A stretch of DNA of 64,000 nt. Origin: Siphonodentalium dalli (taxonomy: Eukaryota > Mollusca > Scaphopoda > Gadilida > Siphonodentaliidae). The notes under the pieces are model-generated. The model did not search any database. It saw only the letters and a program-made list of their open reading frames with translations, and had not been told where the DNA came from. A program made the translations under genes and the position numbers. Of this stretch, positions 24,101 to 36,100 are shown piece by piece (position 1 is the first letter of the stretch; each line of letters starts with the position of its first letter). The stretch is from contig CP136062.1 of the NCBI GenBank assembly GCA_032622095.1, positions 10,323,710 to 10,387,709 of the forward strand, written 5' to 3'.

Positions 24101-27100
24101 TATATAGCCTAGCTGTCTGGAATTGTTTTATATAGCCTAGCTGTCTGTCTGGAATTGTTTTATATAGCCTAGCTGTCCTGTCTGGAATTGTTTTATATAG
24201 CCTAGCTGTCTGTCTGGAATTGTTTTATATAGCCTAGCTGTCCTGTCTGGAATTGTTTTATATAGCCTAGCTGTCTGTCTGGAATTGTTTTATATAGCCT
24301 AGCTGTCTGTCTGGAATTGTTTTATATAGCCTAGCTGTCTGGAATTGTTTTATATAGCCTAGCTGTCTGTCTGGAATTGTTTTATATAGCCTAGCTGTCT
24401 GTCTGGAATTGTTTTATATAGCCTAGCTGTCTGGAATTGTTTTATATAGCCTAGCTGTCTGGAATTGTTTTATATAGCCTAGCTGTCTGGAATTGTTTTA
24501 TATAGCCTAGCTGTCTGGAATTGTTTTATATAGCCTAGCTGTCTGTCTGGAATTGTTTTATATAGCCTAGCTGTCCTGTCTGGAATTGTTTTATACAGCC
24601 TAGCTGTCCTGTCTGGAATTGTTCTATATAGCCTAGCTGTCTGGAATTGTTTTATATAGCCTAGCTGTCTGGAATTGTTTTATATAGCCTAGCTGTCTGG
24701 AATTGTTTTATATAGCCTAGCTGTCTGTCTGGAATTGTTTTATATAGCCTAGCTGTCTGGAATTGTTTTATATAGCCTAGCTGTCTGGAATTGTTTTATA
24801 CAGCCTAGCTGTCTGGAATTGTTTTATACAGCCTAGCTGTCCTGTCTGGAATTGTTTTATATAGCCTGTCTGTCTGGAATTGTTTTATATAGCCTAGCTG
24901 TCTGTCTGGAATTGTTTTATATAGCCTAGCTGTCTGGAATTGTTTTATATAGCCTAGCTGTCCTGTCTGGAATTGTTTTATATAGCCTAGCTGTCTGGAA
25001 TTGTTTTATATAGCCTAGCTGTCTGGAATTGTTTTATATAGCCTAGCTGTCTGTCTGGAATTGTTTTATATAGCCTAGCTGTCTGTCTGGAATTGTTTTA
25101 TATAGCCTAGCTGTCTGTCTGGAATTGTTTTATATAGCCTAGCTGTCTGGAATTGTTTTATATAGCCTAGCTGTCTGGAATTGTTTTATATAGCCTAGCT
25201 GTCTGTCTGGAATTGTTTTATATAGCCTAGCTGTCTGTCTGGAATTGTTTTATATAGCCTAGCTGTCTGTCTGGAATTGTTTTATATAGCCTAGCTGTCT
25301 GTCTGGAATTGTTTTATATAGCCTAGCTGTCTGGAATTGTTTTATATACCCTAGCTGTCTGGAATTGTTTTATATAGCCTAGCTGTCTGTCTGGAATTGT
25401 TTTATATAGCCTAGCTGTCTGTCAGGAATTGTTTTATATAGCCTAGCTGTCTGTCTGGAATTGTTTTATATAGCCTAGCTGTCTGTCTGGAATTGTTTTA
25501 TATAGCCTAGCTGTCTGGAATTGTTTTATATAGCCTAGCTGTCTGGAATTGTTTTATATAGCCTAGCTGTCTGGAATTGTTTTATATAGCCTAGCTGTCT
25601 GTCTGGAATTGTTTTATATAGCCTAGCTGTCTGGAATTGTTTTATATAGCCTAGCTGTCTGGAATTGTTTTATATAGTTGGCTACAACATGAACATTGAA
25701 CTTACCATGAATTGGAAGCAAATCTCTGATATATGTGAACTTTGAACTTACCCTGTATGAGTATGTATATTGGAATGGGAAGCGGACCACCCTTTTGATA
25801 TCTTCATATACTGTGGGTACTATTCTGAGTATATAGTCATGAGTTGCTCTTGCTGTGGAATAAACATGATATCTTTATATAATGTGGGAATAAACAAAAT
25901 TATCTTAACGGAATAAACATATTTTATGGACATAATGTCTTCATACTATGTGGAATAACTATGATATCTTACAGACATAATGGCATTATACTATGTGGAA
26001 TAAACATGATAGCATAATAAACATGTCTTCATACTATGTGGAATAAACATGATATCATAATAAACATGTCTTCATACTATGTGGAATAAACATGATATCA
26101 CAATAGACATGTTTTCATACATGTGGAATAAACATGATATCTTATAGACATAATTTCTTCATACTAACTGGAATAAACATGACATCTTCATATGACATGA
26201 AATAAACATAATACCTTCATATGATTGAAAATAGACATGATATCGTGATATGGTGTGCAATAAACATGATATCTTTATATAATTGAAAATAAACATGATA
26301 TCTATCTAGAGGTGATCCTAAACATGCCTGTAAATTTTCAAAACAATTCTCCAAAAATGCGGCCTGCAGGCTGTGCCGATGGAATCAAATTTGAAATCCA
26401 AGATAGCTGCTGGCAGCCATGTTTTATACCACAGTGTCCCCCAAAAACGTGGCAAGTCGATGCCGCTTTGTTGAAGAAATTAAAAAAAAATGTTGAAAAA
26501 GGGTTAATAACTCCGTCAAAAAATAATATTTCCGTCATCTATATACATGTTGCACAAGCCTGCAAATAACAGGAAATTTTGTGCCTGACATGATGTCAGG
26601 CACAAATTCATTTGTGCCTGACATCATATTTTTTGTGCCTGACATATTTTTTAAGAATAAAATAATAGTATGTTTACTTGTTTGTTTTGTTTAAATTGTT
26701 ACTTATACTCTCCTATGTGGTCCCTGGTGGGTATATATGAACATATTATATATACATATTAGTATACACTTTCTTGTGACTGCAGTTTAATGAGTATTCA
26801 GTAATGAGTCTAAACTTCTAAAGTCTTGTCAATGGAGATAAATTCAATAATAGGGAGTTAGGGACATATGACTACAGAAGTGGGTCCCATCTAATATCAT
26901 GATTTAATCACTAATCAGATTGATATGACTTTGGCAATTACACTAAACTGACATTTTCCAATAAGACACCCAACCATGAACCATCCTCTTTACTAAGTTT
27001 AACAATCTAACAATTCAAGAAACAGAACTCATGATTTATGTCAGTTAATGTTAACAACTTAACATATCAACACAATGACAGATAGATAGTCAATTTCAAT

Positions 27101-30100
27101 TAGTCAATAGTCATAGATTACACACAATCTTCGAATCCAGACCACTCATCATCAGTTCCAACGAAGAAGTTCTCAAACCACCACTGCCTACTCTTCATGT
27201 CAACTTCCTCGGCACTGTCAAAGTCGTAATTGAATGGATCACTGTCAGAATCATGTATCTCAGAGTCAGATGCTGAGCCTGAACTTGGCTCCAAATCTGA
27301 GTTACTGTCTGACTGACCTACTAACTCTTGCGATACTTCTGAGTGTTCTGATGCGTACCATTTTGGCCTTTGCTTCCGTTTTGTATAACGTTTCCGCTTT
27401 TTTTGTGTTGTCCGTCTTGAGGTTGCATTTTTCCATAGTTCAATGGCTGAATTGGGATTGAAATCAGCTAGAGCTGGGCCCTCCTCCAGAATTCTCAATA
27501 GACATGTGAGCTGGTGTTCACCTAGAGAGCTTCGATTGTCAGTTTTAGTTGTCTTCATTTTTGAGAAGAGTCTCTCGAGTTTAGCATTGCATACAGGTAT
27601 AGTCATCATTATCAGAATAAGGTTTAGAACTCCATCCCATCTGGTCCCTTCACTGACACACTCTAATTTAAAAATCAAGGCCCATGTTTCACGGTAATCC
27701 TTCCCTTCAGGTTTAACATATTTTATGATATATGCTACCAAATCATGCCACTCCTCTAGAAAGTCCAGTTCAGTAAATTCCTCTGCATGTCCAAGTACAG
27801 GTTTAAAATTTCTCACAAGTGCAATGACAGTCTCATCCAAGAATTCCTCATTGAAGTTGTCAACAGCATCAGAAGTAACAATATCATCAGTTACATCACT
27901 ACTAGAGACAGCTGTTATAACCCAATTCTGTGTGTTCAAAACTATCGCTATGTTATGAAGGTCACATGCATTCCCAGTTTCCAATCTTGCCCTCATCCGA
28001 GCCTGCAGCGACATGATGATTTCATCCTTTGACGTGTCAACAATGGATGAAAGTGCAGCATCAAAAGATTTCAGTGAGAATGATACACTCTGATAAGTTA
28101 TTGTAGAATCTGACTCTGATTTCTTAGTATTGGACATGAGGTATTTCACTGCAGGCCATTCCTGCACAGGTTTAGACGCAAGTGTGTCCAATTTCCTGAG
28201 GCTTTTGTCCAAACTTTCTATGGCTTTAACACAGTCAATTCCTTCAGCCTGAAAGCATTTCGAAACAATTGATGCAGGTGTGAGAACATCGATGAAAAAG
28301 GCAACACTCAGGAGCATATGCGGTGTCTTCCACTTCTTCAAGTAACCCTTTATTTTGTCTCTGCCATTGTAGCTTGTGTCACTTGCAACATGCTCCAAAT
28401 GTTGCAGATATATTCCAAATTTATCTAAGAGTTGATGCAATGCTGTTAGCTTAAAAGATATCCATCGTGTGCCACATGCCCTCCTTGGCTTTATCGAACC
28501 TTCATCGAATTCGAAAGTTTGTTTCATTGCATCATACAGCACTTTCAACTCCGACAGTTTTTTCAGTGATTTGCTGTAGACTGCATATAATTTCTGCAGC
28601 ATTGTATCTACTTCCTTGAAAAATGTGTTATTGAGGGCATCCTTAATGGCGAGTTCAAGTCTGTGGGCGATGCACCAAGTGAATATTAGACCTGGGAATG
28701 TCTTTTCTCGTAGAAGTGCCTGAACCCCACCTTTATTGCCACTGTTTACAGATGCCCCATCTGCACCGAAACCTACAAGTTTTTTGTAAAACTGTTCTTT
28801 TGAGAATCCGAGCATAGCGAAGCTTGATTCAATAGCTTCGACTGTACCGATAGCATCTGCCTTTCTGACATCTTTAAGGTACATAAGTTTGAGACACACA
28901 TCCAATTTATGGTTCAACGGGTTAGGTTTAACAAAGAGTACATAGACAACTTCCTTCTCTGCCGTGGATTTATCTGTTGAACCATCAGTAAGCACGCTGA
29001 AGAATTTAACGCCATCAAGATCCCTCTTCAAGGATAGGGCTAGGTCCTGGCCTATATAGTTAATAAATGATGTGCATTGGGTTCTGTTGGTGTACAAATT
29101 ACCCAAATCTACTCCATGTTTAAGTTCGAGGTCACAAATTTGTTCAAACATCGTGAATGGTAGCTCCTTTTTAGCAATGAAGTAAGCTATGTCAAATTTT
29201 TTTTCTATTTGGGATCTTAGAGTTTTAGACATAGATGTAATAGACAAAGTAATTGTTTTTTGATTTTTGTCATTGATTTCTCTAGGGCCACATAAACCTT
29301 TTGATTGAAGCCTCATAGCTTTCTGGTGACAAAGGGTTACTGCATGGTCTTTGGGGTTCGACAACTTTAAATTTTCAGATCCAATGATCCAGCGATCACT
29401 AAAATCTCTCATTAGAGAAATATCACCTTTGTGAGTAAGACACACTTTACACTTAAGACTCTTTACATAGTCAGTTCCCTCGGTTTTTTCAAATGTCAGC
29501 CAAAGATTTGCGTTGTAAGATGACAAATCCTCTCTCATCCAGCGATTAACCGTTTCAATTTTCAACCTACGTGGTTTGGTAACTTTCGTTGTACTTGTAC
29601 TAGTTGTAGCTACGGGCGGCTTTTTATGTTTCTCAGTTGTTGAACTTGATAGCAAAATTTTGGCAACTTCACATTCTTCGTGACATTGGGTCTTATCGGC
29701 GCCGGCGCCCTGTTTGCTTTGTTTTATTGTATCTTTTTTCTTTGTGAAAAAAGAAGTTATACTATTGGATTTTTTCATGTTGGATTTGTGTTTTTATTTT
29801 TTTAGCAGAACGCAAACTCTGGCACACAACGATTTTGATTGGCCCATGCACAAGCTGACATAATCAAACAGGCGCTCTGATTGGATGTCTGGATGATGAG
29901 GTTGTCTGAAATCACACCGCAAGAACTTGTGAAGAAGAAGTGTAAGCATTCGGAACACCGCGCCCTTGACATTGTTTACGACGGAAACTGGCGAGGTGTG
30001 CCGATTGAATAGTGCGTTAGCTACTTTCATACATGGGCGATGTCGATAATAACCGTAAAAATAACTACAGTAAATAAACAGCACGCGTATCTGTCGTTTC

Positions 30101-33100
30101 TACGATCGCGAAACTATGCATTTTTTTTGTACTTGGGATTGGTTTTATCGGCACCGGACATAATGTCAGGTAGAATTAATATTGAGCCAGACATTGGGGC
30201 AATTTCTGCCGGACAATGTCCGTGTCCGGACGCTAATTTGCAGGCTTGATGTTGCACATCTTCAATATATGGGCAACAATATTCTGATGTTACAAATCTC
30301 TAGGATGAAAACTGTAGGAGGAGTTGATTACACCATGAAGGTACCCTCATACAGAAAATTATAAAAAATGTTGATGCCGCTTTGTTGAAGAAATTAAAAA
30401 AAAATGTTGAAATTTTCTAAGTCGAAAAGGGTTAATAACTCCGTCAAAAAATAATTTTTCCGTCATCTATATATATGTTGCACATCTGCCATATATGGGC
30501 AACAATATTCTGAAGTTTCAAATCTCTGGGATGAAATCTGTAGGAGGAGATGATTACACCATGAAGGTACTCAAAAGTGTGACGGACGGACGGACGCGAG
30601 GACGAACGGCTCGACGGACGAACGGGCGGACGGACGGACCCCGTTTCTATAGTCCCCCAAAAATAATTTTTTCGGGGGACAATAGAATGTCAGCCAACCA
30701 GTGTCCCCCGAAATAAAAAAAAAGTCGTAAGGGTTAATAATTCCGTAAACAAATAATTTGTCCATCATCTATATACATGTTGCACATCTCCAATATGTGG
30801 GTAACAATACTCTGAAGTTTCAAATATCTATGATCAAAACTGTAAGAGGAGTTGATTACACCATGAAGGTACCCTCATAAAGAAAATTATAAAAAATGTT
30901 GAACCTTTCTTAAGTCGAAAAGGGTTAATAAATCCGAAAAAAAAAAAAAATTCCGTCATCTATATTCATGTTGCACATCTCCAATATGTGGGTAACAATA
31001 CTCCGAAGTTTCAAATATCTACGATCAAAACTGTAGGAGGAGTTGATTACACCATGAAGGTACCCTCATACAGAAAATTATAAAAAATGTTGAAACTTTC
31101 TTAAGTTGAAAAGGGTTAATAACTCCGTCAAAGAGTAATTTTTCCGTCATCTATATACATGTTGCACATCTTCAATATATGGGCAACAATATTCTGAAGT
31201 TTCAAATCTCTGGGATGAAATCTGTAGGAGGAGATGATTACACCATGAAGGTACTCAAAAGTGTGACAGACGGACAAAAATGGATGTTGAATTGCTTGCG
31301 TTCCATAGAGTATGGATGCAAGTTTGTTTCACATTTGGTGTGGATCACGAAAGCATTCCACACATGTTCCACACATAAAAATGTCAGACCAACTTGTTCC
31401 ATACTCTATGGAACGCAACAAAATCAACATCCATTACTTATATTTACACTAACCGAGTCAACTGGCAGATTAGAAGAGCATTAAGCACCCATTTCCAATG
31501 TTATTCTCGTGACTTGATGCAAGTTGCGTCTACACAAAAATGGATGCAAGTTGGGGTCAGCGAGCAACATCATGTGACGCAATTTCGACAACCAACAATC
31601 TGCATTCAGGTTCAGGCGAATGCATGTGTAAGTGTAAATATATCTCCTAATTTGCAAAAGATAAAATGCATAATCGAGGTGCCAAATGGGTGAACAATGC
31701 CAATGTCAACTGGGGGACCTCAATCTGATCCTAGGTCTCCCATAGCAGTTGAGGCCTAAGCAAAATGAGTTCTAAGAGGGTAAATTTAATGATGCTAGCC
31801 TGCCGTGCCAGTTAGCGTCACTAAATTCACCCTCTGGGGACCTCATTCTGCAAATGACAGACACACTATTTGCAGGATTGATGCTTGGGAGAGATAAGAT
31901 GTAACATATCGATCGTAATAGACTCCCAATACACACAAGTCTACGTTTTGCTGACTGTATATTATATTCAAATGTAATCTTTCCTAAATAAATGGGAGAT
32001 TCAATGATTGCAGTGCCAGGTCCGATTTTTGTATCAACCCATATAGGCCTACCCTGTGCCAATGCATTCTCTTATATATGCGAGTCGACCATAGGTCGCC
32101 TCGCATATATAAGAGAATGCATTGGCCTAACAATTTTTCATCATTTGTTATTATTTTTTACAATTTTAATAATTTTTTCTTATATTCTTTAACAGACTTA
32201 TTTTGTACGTTTAGTGCCAGGGAATCTTACGTTTTTCATGGGCATCAAAATTATTACTATGAATACTTGGTGATAGTTTTGAGTTATAACATGCCCCTAA
32301 GGTTTTATCCAGTTTGTTTTTAAATTCGCTATAGCATGCTTAAGCATACCCAAGCAAAATTCAACCCAAAAAAATCTATAAAAAAATGTATTTTTATTTT
32401 TTTTTAGGGCCGATTTTACAGACCGTAAATCGGCCCCTGGCACTTATTAAGCACCCATTTCCAATTTAACGTTTTGCTGACTGCATATCGATCGTAATAG
32501 ACTCCCAATACACACAAGTCTAAACCACCTTTAACGTTTTGCTGACTGTATATTATGGGAGATTCCATGATTGGACATTTTGATTGAGGAAGAGTTGAAC
32601 TCACCTTGGGAATGTCTTTTATCCATGTTCTCGAGTGGGTTAAATGACCCCTTAACCTCCTGTAATATTAAAGACATATGATGGACTTGTTCGAGTTCTT
32701 GAATCTGATAAGTTAGTACTCATGTTCTATGCCAACCTGGGGAATGTAGCATTCTACTAACATCGCCGAAAATTAGACCATACCACTCCCTAGAAAACAT
32801 CGTCTGAACTATGCTCAATTATAAATATTTACATCACGATTCGGGACGCAACTCAACTCACACAAATGATTTCGACATTAAGAGTCATTGCATTTAATTA
32901 ATATATAAGAAGTAAGTGTGTGTTGGATTGCTATTAGTAGAAATAAAAACTTTGAGCAAGAATATTCTCCATTTCTATTTTATCACACAACAGGAGTGTT
33001 TCATATCACTTTAATAACATTCTCGAGTCAGTTAAATGACTCCTTAACTTTCTGTAATTTTGTTTTACATATTTTTTATTGGAACTATAAGGATATAGTC

Positions 33101-36100
33101 ATGTTATAAAACCAAAATTTATTATGGAGATGACAATGATAGTACACGTTAGTATTTAATAAGATGTTCTACTTTGTACAGTTTTAATGTCAGGTGCTAT
33201 GCAGTCTCTTTGAAAAGACAACGATAACCCAACAGAAGGGCCCTGTGCCAATGCATTCTCTTATATATGCGAGTCGACCATAGGTCGCCTCGCATATATA
33301 AGAGAATGCATTGGCTTAACACATTAAAAATTATAAAATTGTTAAAGAATGTAAGAAAAAAATGTTTTAAAAAATATTTTTTAGGCCAATGCATTCTCTT
33401 ATATATGCGAGGCGACCTATGGTCGACTCGCATATATAAGAGAATGCATTGGCAGAGGGCATAACTGTAACTATCACAATGTGGTCAAGGAGCCGGTTCC
33501 AATTATATCCATATTTGTATGGTTCTATTGAGACAGACCGAAGATATTTTAGGCTGTTGAAGCTTTATTTGAGGCGCTATGTTGCCTAAAAAATAAAAAT
33601 AAAATTCTCCTTCCCTCATTGATTTAGAAAAAATAGTCTGAGAATCAAATAATTTTTGTTTGACTGTAACTTGCAATCCTGTGTGTTCATTCCAAAGTAA
33701 ACTTTATGTAGGAGATATGACACCCAGAGGGAGCCCCCCTGCCAGAGCAGACAATATAACCTATCTGTTCTTGCCTAGCCATCCTGTATGTCATCTCCAC
33801 CCATAGGGAGCCCCCTGCTGGAGCAGATAATATAATGGAGTTTCTTACCTTGCCGTCCTGCATGTCCATACCAAAACGAACTTTATGAAGCAGATGAGAC
33901 ATATCCGGACTGGCTGGTTGTGTCTTCGAAGAATGGGTGGAAACATGGAAGTTACCCGGAACCTGGAGAGAATAACAATCATGTGTCAGTCAACCCATAG
34001 AGAGCCCCACACAGAGTGGAGCAGACGACACCCCGTATGGGTTCCATCTGTGTGAGGCTCCATGTGGGTTAAACAAAGAATAATAACCATCTGTCAGTTC
34101 ACCTGATGCTACCCCATAAAGTGCCCCACACAGTGGGCTAGCTTTATCAAATTCACTCTCTGCTTAGGCCTTATCTTCTGGGAAGAATATATAGTCTCAA
34201 ATTAACATTGTTTTCAGTTAATTTTTCCCTTCTGTTCAGTTTCTATATCCCATAATTTGCAGAATATTTTGGTGGGTTCCAAGAGGGTGATTTTAGTGAC
34301 ACTATCCTACACAGTGGCTAACATCATATAGAAACTTCTCAGAAGGGAAAGAAGTTACTAAAACAATGTTCATTTGAGACTATAGATATTTCCGAGAAGA
34401 TGAGGCTTAACCCTTTACCCAACAGAAGGGCCCTGTGCCAATGCATTCTCTTATATATGCGAGTCAACCATAGGTCGCTCTCGCATATATAAGAGAATGC
34501 ATTGGCTTAACACATTAAAAATTATAAAATTGTTAAAGAATGTAAGAAAAAAAATGGTTCAAAGTGTTAAAAAAAGATTTTTTTTTAGGCCAATGCATTC
34601 TCTTATATATGCGAGGCGACCTATGGTCGACTCGCATATATAAGAGAATGCATTGGCACAGGGCATAACTGTAACTATCACAATGTGATCAAGGAGCCGG
34701 TTCCAATGATATCCATATTTGTATGGTTCTATTGAGACCGACCGAAGATATTTTAGGCTGTTGAAGCTTTATTTGGTCCGGTTTTGGCCGGTTTGTTGGG
34801 TAAAGGCTTAAGCAGAATGTGGTCCTAGAGGGTTAAATTGGTGATGCAAGTCTGCTAGTTCCAGAGGTCGATGTCATTTATCCAGACATCTGGGCGAATA
34901 TGGAAGGTCAGCTAATCCATTAGCCATGGACTAATGGGCGATGCTGGACAGATCATACCACATACCATGATACCACCTTGGTGAGAGACATTATCAAATA
35001 GTACTCGACATGAAGCGGGGCCATATGCCGAATAGCTATGTCTTTGACCACGGCTATGATGATGTCTCCATCCACCGGTATTAGGCTTGTGATCCGGCAC
35101 AACCCATCCAACCTGCAAAATCCAAACTACCCACGGCTGTATTTTATAACAAGAGCTACGCTGGGCGTGCAAACTACGCCCTCTCTGGGGAAAATTGGCG
35201 GATGGAACCCAAATTCGAAACTTGACCTGTGTTTTGGTGGGAGAAAGTAATATACCAAATTATCATTGAATCCGATAAGCTCTAGTAAGTTATCATCCGG
35301 AACAAATTTCAGGGATTTTCTAAGTCAAATTACGTCAAATAAGGGGCATAACTCCGGTGAAAATTGGCGGACGGAACCCAAATTCGAACTTGAGCTGTCT
35401 TTTCTCCTAATAAACCCACATACCAAATTTGATTGAAATCGGTTCACTCTAACTAAAGTTATCATCCGGACAACAAATTTCAGGGATTTTCTAAGTCAAA
35501 TTACGTCAAAAAAGGGGCCATAACTCTCGCAAAAATTATCGGATTAAAACGAAATTCGGACTTGAGCTGTATTTCGATATATGTAACAGCAGAATTATGG
35601 GTAATTTTTCAGGATCAAGTCGGAAATATGGCTTGTTGCCATATTTCCGACTAAATCCTGAAAAATATCCATAATTCTGCTGTTGTTAAGGAGTTGATTA
35701 TTTAGGGCATTACTGTAAATGATTTATAACTTATACAACTTCAGCATTTGCAGAATGAGGTTCCCAGAGGGTGAATTTAGTGACGCTATCCAACACAGTG
35801 GGCTAGCATCACCAAATTCACCCTCTTGGGACCGAATTCTGCATGGCTTCAACTGCTATGGGTACATAGACTCAGATTGAAGTTCCCAAATGGTCAATAT
35901 TAAGATCTACACCCATTGGGAACCTTGATTATACAATGTGACGTCTGCCAATTTGGAGATATAGAGAAACTAAACTAAAAAAGAAATAGAATCTAAGTTT
36001 CCATAGAATCTATATGAAGAAGTTTCCATAGAAATTTGATAATAAAGAAACTTTCCAGAGAAGATGAGACCTAAGCAGAATGAGGTCCCCAGAGGGTGAA

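Larger units (their letters stand above)
26555..30248 (-). mobile_element. Complete autonomous-looking hAT transposon in ERGIC1 intron 6
   Basis: The element is 3,694 bp. Terminal inverted repeats are CAAGCCTGCAAATAA (left) and CAAGCCTGCAAATTA (right, reverse complement), 14/15 identical. Perfect 8-bp target duplications ATGTTGCA lie at 26547-26554 and 30249-30256. The joined flanks recreate TATATACATGTTGCACATC, which exists uninterrupted in paralogous copies at about 30770, 30960 and 31160, so empty sites are visible in the same window. It contains one long intact transposase gene on the same strand as ERGIC1, and subterminal repeats. The evidence points to a recent insertion. Confidence 0.95.

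Noticed and set aside
27234-28032. Plus-strand ORFs inside the hAT element
   Set aside because: Antisense shadows of the transposase gene.
34912-35172. 86-residue minus-strand ORF with many Cys/His
   Set aside because: No recognisable fold, and it runs into repeat DNA.
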